DNA from: Clostridium fungisolvens
Lineage (GTDB): Bacteria > Bacillota > Clostridia > Clostridiales > Clostridiaceae
Direction of reading: 5' to 3'
DNA length: 64,000 bases
Assembly: GCF_014193895.1 (NCBI RefSeq)
Contig: NZ_BLZR01000001.1
Span: 3,224,001 to 3,288,000 of the forward strand
The notes beneath the pieces are model-generated. The model saw nothing but the letters and a program-made list of their open reading frames with translations, was not told where the DNA came from and ran no database searches. This document shows, piece after piece, positions 18,784-26,534 of the stretch (position 1 is its first letter; each line of letters opens with the position of its first letter). Both the position numbers and the translations under genes were made by a program.

Positions 18784-19719
18784 CTATAATACTTCTCTTA
18801 TAATTCTTTCCGCATTTTTATAAAATATCTTTTCAACATCGTCATAAGAAAAATTATTTTTTAGAAGAGCATCTGATAATTTTCCCATTTCACTTGCATC
18901 TTTTATTTCAACTTCATTTTCTATTCCATCAAAGTCGCTACCTAAAGCTATACAATCTATTCCACCAATTTTTTTTATGTGCTTAATATGCTCTACCATA
19001 TCATCTATTTTGGTAGTCTTACTCTTACCTACAAAACCGCTGCAGAAGTTTATTCCCATTACCCCTCCTGCTGTACTTAGTATCTTAATCATCTCATCTG
19101 TTAAATTTCTAGTATGGTTTCTTATGGCTCTAGAATTTGAATGAGATGCAACAAAAGGTTTTGTTGAATACTTAGCAACATCAAAAAATCCACCATCAGA
19201 TAAATGTGAAACATCTATAATGATTCCAAGATCATTCATTTTTTTAACCACTTCTATACCAAATGGTTTCAATCCCTTATCTGCATATTCTTTTTTGCAA
19301 TGTGGATATCCAATTTCATTTTCAAAATTCCAAGTCAAGGTTATTAATCTAATCCCCATATCATAGAATTCTTGCAGATTATTTATATCACCAGCTATTG
19401 CTCCACCTTCTTCTATAGTTATAAAAGCTCCTAGTTTATTTTCATTCTGACATTTTAAGTACTGATCATAATTTCTAACTAAAGCTATATCAGATTTATT
19501 TTCATTTAATTCACTAACCAATCTTTTATACATATCAATGCAATCATTTTTTAAATCCCCACATTGATCTTTCTCTAAGAATAATGCAAAGAATTGAGCT
19601 TTAGCATTGCCAGCCTTTAATTTCATAATATCAACTGAAAACTGATTTTCTTTTAACTTAGCCTCATTATCATTAAATAGTTTTAATGCTGTATCACAAT
19701 GTAAATCAATGAAATTCAT
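18784..19719 (-). CDS. Membrane dipeptidase-type (M19) zinc dipeptidase
   Basis: Hydrolyses dipeptides with a two-metal site. The 311 residues show DLHCDT at the N-terminus (first metal ligands His-x-Asp), the bridging Glu region TIEEGG, and the ligand-bearing segments DVSHLS and ASHSNSRAI, followed by GSDFDG. All are typical of peptidase family M19 (renal dipeptidase). No signal peptide is visible, so it is probably cytoplasmic. The ATG at 19719 follows GGGAGTG. Possible jobs are recycling of wall or dietary dipeptides, possibly including D-amino acid forms. Confidence 0.92.
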   Translation of the reverse strand: MNFIDLHCDTALKLFNDNEAKLKENQFSVDIMKLKAGNAKAQFFALFLEKDQCGDLKNDCIDMYKRLVSELNENKSDIALVRNYDQYLKCQNENKLGAFITIEEGGAIAGDINNLQEFYDMGIRLITLTWNFENEIGYPHCKKEYADKGLKPFGIEVVKKMNDLGIIIDVSHLSDGGFFDVAKYSTKPFVASHSNSRAIRNHTRNLTDEMIKILSTAGGVMGINFCSGFVGKSKTTKIDDMVEHIKHIKKIGGIDCIALGSDFDGIENEVEIKDASEMGKLSDALLKNNFSYDDVEKIFYKNAERIIREVL

Positions 19720-19876
19720 ACAATCACTCCCTTTTATATTATTTTATCACTTTAAAGCTAAAGATGTACCTGTTCAAAGTATAATCAATTAAAATAAAAA
19801 CTTTCATCACCTTTATAACCACTTAATTTCAACAATACTATTAAACATATCCTATTATACTAATTATAAATAAATA

Positions 19877-19958
19877 TGAACCACTGTAGCTTTAATTAAT
19901 CACATAAGTCTTCCTACAACTTCAGGAGACTATATGAGTATTCAGCTACAATGGTTCA
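19877..19958 (-). terminator. Long imperfect hairpin downstream of glyA
   Basis: An 82-base inverted repeat has outer arms GAACCACTGTAGCT and AGCTACAATGGTTC (one G-U pair). Pairing continues imperfectly inwards to AGTCTTCC and GGAGACT. It begins 20 bases after the glyA stop codon. It lacks a strong T run, so it may be a weak terminator, a processing element or a small mobile repeat. The flanking bases 19720-19876 hold nothing recognisable. Confidence 0.5.
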
Positions 19959-19977
19959 CTAATCAGCTTAATAAAAA

Positions 19978-21213
19978 TTACTTATATAATGGATATTTAT
20001 CACAAAGTACTTTTACTTTTTCCTTTGCAACAGAAAGATCTCCATCTTTATTTGTTATAACGTAGTCAATTATTTCTGCAATTTCTTTCATATCTGCTTC
20101 AACAAAACCTCTTGTTGTAACTGCAGGAGTTCCTATTCTTACTCCACTTGTTACAAATGGGCTTCTAGTTTCGTTTGGCACTGTATTCTTATTTACTGTT
20201 ATACCTATAGTATCAAGAAGTATTTCTGCTTCTTTACCTGTTATGTCTTTATTACTTAAATCTACAAGTAATAAGTGATTATCAGTACCGTTAGATACCA
20301 GTTTAAATCCTCTAGCTATTAACTCTTCGCCAAGAACCTTAGCATTTTTTATAACTTGAGTTGTATATTCCTTAAATGAAGGCTCTAATGCTTCTTTGAA
20401 GCAAACGGCTTTCCCTGCAATTATATGCATAAGTGGTCCACCTTGCATTCCAGGGAAAATAGTTTTATCAATATCCTTTGCATACTTTTCCTTACAAAGA
20501 ATTAGTCCACCTCTTGGACCTCTTAGAGTCTTATGAGTTGTTGAAGTAACAAAATCAGCATATGGAACTGGTGATGGATGAGCTCCTGTAGCTACAAGTC
20601 CAGCAATATGAGCCATATCCACCATTAAGTATGCACCAACTTCATCAGCAATAGCTCTGAATTTCTCAAAATCAAGAGTTCTTGAATATGCGCTTGCTCC
20701 AGCAACTATCATTTTTGGTTTGCAGTCTAAAGCAATCTTTCTAACTTCTTCATAATCTATTGTTTCAGTAGTTTTATCTACTTTATAAGATACAAACTTA
20801 AACAACTTTCCAGAAAAATTCACTGGTGATCCGTGAGTTAAATGTCCTCCATTGCTAAGATCCATCCCTAAAACTGTGTCTCCAGGATTTAACACTGAAA
20901 AATATACAGCCATGTTTGCTTGAGAACCTGAATGTGGCTGTACATTAGCATGTTCAGCTCCAAAAAGTTTTTTTGCTCTTTCTCTTGCTATCTCTTCTAC
21001 TTCGTCTACTACGTGACATCCACCATAGTATCTTTTACTTGGATATCCTTCAGCGTATTTGTTAGTTAGATACGATCCCATGGCTTCCATAACCGCTTCA
21101 CTAGTAAAATTTTCAGAAGCTATAAGTTCTATTCCATTTTGTTGTCTATGTAGTTCTTTTTCTACAAGATCATATATATCTTTGTCATTGTTTCTTAAAT
21201 TATTAAAATCCAT
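19978..21213 (-). CDS. glyA: Serine hydroxymethyltransferase
   Basis: PLP enzyme that interconverts serine and glycine with tetrahydrofolate, feeding one-carbon units. The 411 residues match the family. The PLP lysine is Lys228 in TTHKTLRGPRGG. The N-terminal ASENF and the GYPxxRYYGG motif are intact. The ATG follows a GGGGTGA site. The promoter (21245-21273) is covered by a perfect inverted repeat, which suggests a dedicated repressor or other DNA-binding regulator. The divergent neighbour is a threonine/serine exporter, so the two may respond to the same amino acid pool. Confidence 0.97.
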   Translation of the reverse strand: MDFNNLRNNDKDIYDLVEKELHRQQNGIELIASENFTSEAVMEAMGSYLTNKYAEGYPSKRYYGGCHVVDEVEEIARERAKKLFGAEHANVQPHSGSQANMAVYFSVLNPGDTVLGMDLSNGGHLTHGSPVNFSGKLFKFVSYKVDKTTETIDYEEVRKIALDCKPKMIVAGASAYSRTLDFEKFRAIADEVGAYLMVDMAHIAGLVATGAHPSPVPYADFVTSTTHKTLRGPRGGLILCKEKYAKDIDKTIFPGMQGGPLMHIIAGKAVCFKEALEPSFKEYTTQVIKNAKVLGEELIARGFKLVSNGTDNHLLLVDLSNKDITGKEAEILLDTIGITVNKNTVPNETRSPFVTSGVRIGTPAVTTRGFVEADMKEIAEIIDYVITNKDGDLSVAKEKVKVLCDKYPLYK

Positions 21214-21236
21214 TCAATCACCCCAATTTCTTTCGT

Positions 21237-21278
21237 TTATATTGATTATATGTTTTAATAAGAATTTAATCAATATAA
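21237..21278. promoter_or_regulatory. 12-bp inverted repeat over the glyA promoter (candidate operator)
   Basis: TTATATTGATTA (21237-21248) and TAATCAATATAA (21267-21278) are perfect inverted copies 18 bases apart. The right arm contains the -35 box and the left arm overlaps the -10 box of the glyA promoter. A protein bound here should block RNA polymerase. No regulator is identified. Confidence 0.5.
21245..21273 (-). promoter_or_regulatory. Promoter of glyA
   Basis: On the minus strand, TTGATT (21268-21273) and TATAAT (21245-21250) are separated by 17 bases. The leader would be about 25 bases. Confidence 0.7.
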
Positions 21279-21672
21279 CCAGTTAATAAAAATTGTAATG
21301 AAAACATTTTCACCTATAGATATTGTCAAAATATCTCATTAATACTATTTTAGGTATTTCAATCCTGCTACTAAAAGCAGGATAAGCATTAAAAATTTTA
21401 TAATTAAATTTGCCTATGGTTAATTATTATTTAAATCTTAGCTAAACAATTAAGTTCCTACAATATATATGTTATAATACAACTGGTGTAGTTTTAGCAT
21501 AATTATTTCAGGACGTTACCTTTAATTATACTGCTCAGAAACCGCTAATAAATTTGGTTATAAGACTAAGCAAAAATTAAACTTTAATAAATGTACCTGT
21601 TATAAATTCCTGTAACACCGTTAATATTAAAATATTACTAATAATCAATTATAAAATTTCAATGAGGTTATT
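21279..21672. other. Divergent region between glyA and the ThrE genes
   Basis: No gene is seen here. It holds a palindrome TGAAAACATTTTCA (21299-21312, resembling a CcpA cre site with the central CG changed), an isolated TTGACA on the minus strand (21324-21329), and an 8-bp hairpin ATCCTGCT/AGCAGGAT (21362-21383). The extended -10 element for the exporter genes lies at 21470-21478. The roughly 185-base leader before 21673 shows no riboswitch that I recognise. Confidence 0.45.
21470..21478 (+). promoter_or_regulatory. Extended -10 promoter of the ThrE genes
   Basis: TGT directly before TATAAT (21473-21478) forms an extended -10 element. The -35 (TTAAGT) is weak. Transcription would start near 21485 and leave a leader of about 190 bases. 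Confidence 0.5.
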
Positions 21673-22440
21673 ATGGACATAAATAAAATTTTACATGTTG
21701 CTACCTTCGCTGGCCAAATTATACTAGAGAGCGGTGGCGAAACTTACAGAGTTGAAGAAACCATTTGGAGAATATGCAAAGCTTTCGGAGTAGAATATGC
21801 TGAAAGTTTTGTTACACCAACAGGTATAATGTCTTCTGTTTCAGACGAAAATCATGAAACAACCTCTCTTATAAAGAGAATCCATAGAAGAACTGTTAAC
21901 CTAGAAAAAATCTCTAGAGTTAATGATCTTTCCAGAAATATAAAAACTTTAAATCTTACAGTTGATCAATTTTATAACGAGCTTATCAATATTGAGAATG
22001 GAAAAAGATATAGCGCTCCTGTAACCATATTTTTCTCTGCCTTAGGTGCTGCTGCATTTTCCATATTATTTGGGGGAAATATTAAGGATTTTGTTTCTGC
22101 CTTTATCATTGGAGTTATCATAAAGTTATTTTCAAATCTCTGCAGTGAACTTAGCATAAATGACTTCTTTATTAATAGTATAAGCGGCTCTATAGTTGCA
22201 GGTATGGCTCTAATTTTAGTTAGTGAAGGTATAGGTTCCAACGTAGATAAGGTTATAATAGGTTCAGTAATGTTACTAGTCCCAGGTCTAGCTATAACAA
22301 ATGCTATACGAGATACAATTGCTGGCGACTTAGTTTCTGGACTTACACGAGCTGCCGAAGCATTCTTAATAGCTATTTCTATCGCTGTTGGCACCGGTGT
22401 TGTGCTTATTCTTTGGTTTAATAAGTTTGGGGGTATATAA
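21673..22440 (+). CDS. Threonine/serine exporter family protein, large subunit (ThrE N-terminal part)
   Basis: A 255-residue protein. The first 115 or so residues are soluble and contain the ThrE/DUF1212 signature (SGGETYRVEETI near the start). About five membrane spans follow to the C-terminus. In Corynebacterium ThrE both halves are one chain; in Firmicutes they are usually split, as here. Together with the next gene it is predicted to export threonine or serine, or related small amino acids. The start at 21673 follows a GAGG site. Confidence 0.85.
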   Translation: MDINKILHVATFAGQIILESGGETYRVEETIWRICKAFGVEYAESFVTPTGIMSSVSDENHETTSLIKRIHRRTVNLEKISRVNDLSRNIKTLNLTVDQFYNELINIENGKRYSAPVTIFFSALGAAAFSILFGGNIKDFVSAFIIGVIIKLFSNLCSELSINDFFINSISGSIVAGMALILVSEGIGSNVDKVIIGSVMLLVPGLAITNAIRDTIAGDLVSGLTRAAEAFLIAISIAVGTGVVLILWFNKFGGI

Positions 22441-22441
22441 T

Positions 22442-22909
22442 ATGTTGTTTAAAGAAACTATAGCGGCTTTTATTGCTACCTTCGGATTTGGTATAATCTT
22501 TAATATAAAAGGAAAAAACTTAATTTTTTCTTCTATCGGTGGTATGATAAGCTGGATAATTTACAAACTTGCTCTGCAGAAAACTGGTTCAGATATAGCT
22601 GGTTTATTTATTTCATCAATTGTATTCAGTGCTTATTCTGAAGCATGTGCTAGAATACTTAAAACTCCAGTTACAACAATAGTTATTTGTGCACTCATAC
22701 CTCTTGTACCAGGCGGAGGAATGTATTATACAATGTACGAAGCTATTAGAGGGGATATGAATAAATCTTTTCAAACTTTAGCTACAACTTTAGCAAGCGC
22801 TGGAACGTTAGCACTTGGAGTAATATTTGTTTCAACAATTACGAGGTTGATCAGTTCTGCTAGACATCATTATATGGAGATAGTGGATAAAAACAGAAGA
22901 CCTTATTGA
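22442..22909 (+). CDS. Threonine/serine exporter family protein, small subunit (ThrE C-terminal part)
   Basis: A 155-residue membrane protein with four or five hydrophobic spans and the LVPGGGMYYTMYE motif of the DUF3815/ThrE_2 family. Its ATG lies one base after the stop codon of the large subunit, so translation is probably coupled. An upstream in-frame ATG inside the previous gene is rejected for that reason. The two proteins should form one transporter. The terminator at 22921-22955 closes the operon. Confidence 0.85.
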   Translation: MLFKETIAAFIATFGFGIIFNIKGKNLIFSSIGGMISWIIYKLALQKTGSDIAGLFISSIVFSAYSEACARILKTPVTTIVICALIPLVPGGGMYYTMYEAIRGDMNKSFQTLATTLASAGTLALGVIFVSTITRLISSARHHYMEIVDKNRRPY

Positions 22910-22920
22910 CTTAAATCACC

Positions 22921-22955
22921 AAAAATAGGCATCCCCTAAGGAATGCCTATTTTTT
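22921..22955. terminator. Terminator after the ThrE operon
   Basis: The arms AAAAATAGGCAT and ATGCCTATTTTT flank a short C/G-rich loop, with T on one side and A on the other. It can serve both the exporter operon and the convergent CsoR-type gene ending at 22975. Confidence 0.85.
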
Positions 22956-22974
22956 ATTAATTATTTTTATCAAA

Positions 22975-23271
22975 TTACTTCATAAAGGTATTGATTGTCT
23001 TAATCAACTGCTGTAGACCTTCTTCTGCTTCTGAATCATTTGGAATACCCATACAATTTCTAGCATAATCCTCTATAATTAATGCACCAACTTTATTTAT
23101 AGCTGCTCTAATGGCTGCTATTTGTATAAGAACGTCAGGGCAACATACATTTTTATCTATCATTCCATGAATACCTTTAACCTGACCTTCTATTCTTCTT
23201 AGCCTTACTAATATATCCTTTTTAAGTTTCTCACTTTTTTCATCTACAACATCATCAATTATTTCATCCAT
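22975..23271 (-). CDS. CsoR/RcnR-family (DUF156) transcriptional repressor
   Basis: A 98-residue all-helical regulator of the CsoR family, with the LRRIEGQVKGIHGMI start and a C-terminal helix. The sensing residues differ from copper CsoR: Cys44 (in VCCPDVL) and Cys73 are present, but the middle His is Tyr69 (EDYARNC). That pattern fits thiol- or persulfide-type members better than a Cu(I) sensor, though Cys43 adds another possible ligand. It has its own promoter and an operator-like repeat just after the -10 box, so it is probably autoregulated. No transporter or sulfur gene is adjacent, so its targets lie elsewhere. Confidence 0.88.
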   Translation of the reverse strand: MDEIIDDVVDEKSEKLKKDILVRLRRIEGQVKGIHGMIDKNVCCPDVLIQIAAIRAAINKVGALIIEDYARNCMGIPNDSEAEEGLQQLIKTINTFMK

Positions 23272-23290
23272 AATATATCACTCCTGTTAG

Positions 23291-23309
23291 TATACCAGTA
23301 TACGGTATA
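23291..23309. promoter_or_regulatory. Candidate operator of the CsoR-type repressor
   Basis: The inverted repeat TATACC (23291-23296) and GGTATA (23304-23309), with a 7-base spacer, lies immediately downstream of the -10 box and before the ribosome binding site. Position and shape fit autoregulation by the adjacent repressor. Confidence 0.55.
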
Positions 23310-23310
23310 T

Positions 23311-23339
23311 ATTGTATCATCTGCCCCTCTTTTATACAA
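23311..23339 (-). promoter_or_regulatory. Promoter of the CsoR-type gene
   Basis: TTGTAT (23334-23339) and TACAAT (23311-23316) lie 17 bases apart on the minus strand. The inverted repeat at 23291-23309 overlaps the expected start of transcription. Confidence 0.6.
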
Positions 23340-23397
23340 TAAATAACTTCTTTAATACAATAATTGCTTTTAAAAATATTATTTTTTGCACACAGAG

Positions 23398-23435
23398 AAA
23401 AATAACTCCAATAGTAAATATTGAAGTTATTTTTT
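23398..23435. terminator. Terminator downstream of aspS
   Basis: The stem pairs AAATAACT-C-CAATA with TATTG-A-AGTTATTT and is flanked by A and T runs. It lies just after the aspS stop codon and ends the long minus-strand block. Confidence 0.75.
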
Positions 23436-23465
23436 ATATCATCCACTGCTTTAATTTATAGCAGT

Positions 23466-25250
23466 TTATTTTTCACTTTTTACAGTTGCAATTCCAAGCT
23501 CAGTTAATTGTTTTTCATCCACAACATTAGGAGCCTCAGTTAAATAACAGAATGCATTTTGATTCTTAGGGAATGTTATAACATCTTTTATGTTATCAGT
23601 GCCAGCTAAGAACATTATCATTCTATCAAGACCAAATGCTAATCCGCCGTGAGGTGGTGGTCCGAATTTAAAGGCTTCAAGTAAGAATCCAAACTTTTCC
23701 CAAGCTGATTCAGTTGTAAAGCCTAGAGCTTCAAACATCTTTTCTTGAAGTTTAGTGTCATGGATTCTTATAGATCCTCCACCAAGTTCTTCTCCATTTA
23801 GAACTAAGTCATAAGCCTTAGCTCTAACTCTTCCTGGTTCAGAAGTTAAGAATTCTATATCTTCATCCATTGGCATTGTGAACGGATGATGTGCTGCAAA
23901 GTATCTTCCTTCTTCTTCATCATACTCGAACAGTGGGAATTCAGTTATCCAAGTAAAGTTAAATTCATTTTTATCCTTTATTAAATCAAATTTCTTAGCA
24001 AGTTCAAGTCTTAATTGACCTAAGCTTTGGAATACTACAGAGTTTCTATCTGCAACAATTAATATTAAATCGCCATCTTCAGCGTTCATTGTATTGATAA
24101 TATTTTTAAGTTCATCTTCCTTTAAGAACTTAGCTATTGGAGATTTAACTTCGCCTTCTTTAAGTTGAATCCAAGCTAATCCTTTAGCTTTAAATGTCTT
24201 AACGAATTCACCTAATCTGTCTATATCTTTTCTTCCCATAGAAGCTCCGCCTTTTAAGTTAAGAGCTCTAACAGATCCGTTATTTGCTATTGCATCAGCA
24301 AACACTTTAAATTCTGCAAATTTAACAACCTCAGTAAGATCAGTAATCTCCATACCAAATCTTAAATCTGGTTTATCTGACCCGTATTTCTCCATACCTT
24401 CTTTAAAAGTCATTCTCTTTATTGGAAGTTTAACTTCAACACCTAAAACTTCTTTAAATACATGAGCTATTAAGCCTTCATTTAATGCCATTACATCATC
24501 AGCTTCAACAAAGCTCATCTCTAGGTCAACTTGAGTAAATTCAGGCTGTCTGTTTGCTCTTAAGTCTTCATCTCTAAAACATTTAGCTATTTGGAAGTAT
24601 TTATCAAACCCTGAAACCATTAAAAGTTGTTTAAATAACTGTGGTGATTGAGGTAATGCATAAAACATTCCTGGATAATTTCTTGAAGGCACTAAATAGT
24701 CTCTAGCTCCTTCAGGAGTTGACTTTGTAAGAATTGGAGTCTCAACTTCTAAGAAACCATTATTATCTAGAAAATCTCTTATAGCCTTAGTAGCTCTGTG
24801 TCTTATCTTGAATATATTTTGCATATCAGGTCTTCTTAAATCAAGATATCTATATTTTAATCTTATATTTTCAGCTGCATCTAAATTTTCTTTTATATAT
24901 ATAGGTGGAGTTTCTGACTCAGATAATATCTTTATGTACTCAGCCTTAAGCTCTACCATACCAGTTGGAATATTGTTGTTTGGGGCTTCTCTTTTTACTA
25001 CCTCACCAGTAACAGCAATACAGTATTCTGATCTTATACTACCAGCTTTGTTAAATGCTTCACTGTTTATCTCATCTCCAAAAACAACTTGAAGTATACC
25101 TGTTCTATCTCTTAAATCTACAAATTCTAATCCGCCTAAATTTCTTCTTCTTTGAACCCATCCCATCACTGTTATGTTTTCGCCTATATTACTTTCTCTT
25201 ACTTCGCCACACATTATGGTTCTTTTTAATCCTTGTAACGCTTCACCCAT
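23466..25250 (-). CDS. aspS: Aspartyl-tRNA synthetase
   Basis: Class II synthetase that charges tRNA-Asp (and tRNA-Asn in organisms using the transamidation route, which cannot be judged here). The 594 residues show the N-terminal OB anticodon-binding fold (about 15-105), motif 2 around CFRDEDLRANRQPEFTQ, the bacterial GAD insertion (about 290-415), and motif 3 GGLAFGLDR near the end. The ATG follows AGGAGG. It lies 11 bases after hisS and is probably co-transcribed with it, a common Firmicutes pairing. Confidence 0.97.
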   Translation of the reverse strand: MGEALQGLKRTIMCGEVRESNIGENITVMGWVQRRRNLGGLEFVDLRDRTGILQVVFGDEINSEAFNKAGSIRSEYCIAVTGEVVKREAPNNNIPTGMVELKAEYIKILSESETPPIYIKENLDAAENIRLKYRYLDLRRPDMQNIFKIRHRATKAIRDFLDNNGFLEVETPILTKSTPEGARDYLVPSRNYPGMFYALPQSPQLFKQLLMVSGFDKYFQIAKCFRDEDLRANRQPEFTQVDLEMSFVEADDVMALNEGLIAHVFKEVLGVEVKLPIKRMTFKEGMEKYGSDKPDLRFGMEITDLTEVVKFAEFKVFADAIANNGSVRALNLKGGASMGRKDIDRLGEFVKTFKAKGLAWIQLKEGEVKSPIAKFLKEDELKNIINTMNAEDGDLILIVADRNSVVFQSLGQLRLELAKKFDLIKDKNEFNFTWITEFPLFEYDEEEGRYFAAHHPFTMPMDEDIEFLTSEPGRVRAKAYDLVLNGEELGGGSIRIHDTKLQEKMFEALGFTTESAWEKFGFLLEAFKFGPPPHGGLAFGLDRMIMFLAGTDNIKDVITFPKNQNAFCYLTEAPNVVDEKQLTELGIATVKSEK

Positions 25251-25261
25251 GGTGTATCCTC

Positions 25262-26518
25262 CTATTGCTCTTTTATTAATTTAGCTAAGAAATCTAAATC
25301 AGTAAGATTTACAATACTTTCTTCGCCATTGCTCATGTTTTTAAGTTTTGCAGATTTATTAGCAATTTCATCTTCACCTAGTATTAAAGTGAATCTTGCT
25401 CCTATTTTATTAGCATATTTCATTTGAGCTTTTACACTCTTCTTCATATGATCACATTCACAGTATATTCCATATTTTCTTAAATCGCAAATCAATTTTA
25501 GTGCTTCAAAATTAGATTTTTCCCCAATAGATCCAACAAATAAGTCAATATAATTTGGTTTTGGAATTTCTACATCTTGATTTTCTATTATCATAAGAAG
25601 TCTTTCAAGCCCTAATCCAAATCCAAACGCAGGCATTGAAGGACCGCCAATTTCTTCAATCAGCTTATCATATCTTCCTCCACCACAAACTGTTAATCCA
25701 TCATGGATTATTTCAAAAACTGTTTTTGTATAATAATCTAAGCCTCTTACAATTTTAGGATCAACATTATATTTTATTCCCAATGCATCTAAGTACCCTT
25801 TTAAGTTATCAAAATGAGTACTGCACTCTTCACAAATAAAGTCTAGTATAACTGGAGCCTTTTCAGTGATTCCCTTACACTTGTGTTCTTTACAGTCAAG
25901 TATTCTCATAGGATTTCTTTCAAATCTAGTTTTACAAGTTGCACAAAGATTATCGTGATTTTCCTTAAGATACTCTTTAAGTGCATTATTAAACTTATCT
26001 CTACAGTGAGGACAACCTAAACTGTTTATATTTAAACTAAGATCATTCAGTCCAAATTCTCCTAAAGCTCTCATTGCAAGTGATATGATTTCCGCATCTA
26101 TAGATGCTTCTTTAGACCCAAATACTTCTATACCATATTGATGAAACTGTCTTAATCTTCCTTTTTGAACATTTTCATATCTAAATGCAGGAGTAAAATA
26201 ATAAAGCTTTGTAGGCTGTGCATCTGCATACAGGCTGCTTTCAATAAAAGCTCTAACTGCTGGCGCAGTTCCTTCTGGCTTTAAAGTTACACTTCTTCCA
26301 CCTTTATCTTCAAAAGTGTACATTTCCTTTTGAACGATATCAGTAGTCTCTCCAACCCCTCTTAAAAATAGTTCCGTATGTTCAAACATAGGAGTTCTTA
26401 TTTCTCTAATACCATATTCTTTTGATAATTTTCTAAACTTCTCTTCTACATAATGCCATTTATATGCGTCACTTGGCAGCATATCCTTTGTTCCTTTAGG
26501 TGCCTGTATTGATGACAT
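25262..26518 (-). CDS. hisS: Histidyl-tRNA synthetase
   Basis: Class II synthetase for tRNA-His, 418 residues. Visible motifs are TPMFEHTELF (motif 1 region), PEGTAPAVRAF, FRYENVQKGRLRQFHQ (motif 2) and the histidine-binding RGLDYYT, then FGFGLGLERL (motif 3). The C-terminal anticodon-binding domain follows. A Cys-rich segment near residues 170-220 (CPHC, CATC, CEEC) is seen in clostridial HisRS and may bind zinc. The ATG follows GGAGGT. No T-box leader is visible; hemZ precedes it by 16 bases. Confidence 0.97.
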   Translation of the reverse strand: MSSIQAPKGTKDMLPSDAYKWHYVEEKFRKLSKEYGIREIRTPMFEHTELFLRGVGETTDIVQKEMYTFEDKGGRSVTLKPEGTAPAVRAFIESSLYADAQPTKLYYFTPAFRYENVQKGRLRQFHQYGIEVFGSKEASIDAEIISLAMRALGEFGLNDLSLNINSLGCPHCRDKFNNALKEYLKENHDNLCATCKTRFERNPMRILDCKEHKCKGITEKAPVILDFICEECSTHFDNLKGYLDALGIKYNVDPKIVRGLDYYTKTVFEIIHDGLTVCGGGRYDKLIEEIGGPSMPAFGFGLGLERLLMIIENQDVEIPKPNYIDLFVGSIGEKSNFEALKLICDLRKYGIYCECDHMKKSVKAQMKYANKIGARFTLILGEDEIANKSAKLKNMSNGEESIVNLTDLDFLAKLIKEQ

Positions 26519-26534
26519 GTTACTACCTCCAAAA

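Noticed and set aside
21279..21672. Tetrahydrofolate or glycine riboswitch near glyA
   Set aside because: The glyA leader is only about 25 bases long, and the divergent leader shows no conserved core of either riboswitch.
21972..22394. A 140-codon open frame on the minus strand
   Set aside because: It lies wholly inside the exporter gene on the opposite strand, has biased composition (Ile, Ala and Ser rich) that mirrors the membrane protein, and has no ribosome binding site.
23272..23446. Possible 60-codon gene upstream of the CsoR-type repressor
   Set aside because: It would run through the repressor's promoter, operator and ribosome binding site and across the aspS terminator, and shows no family features.
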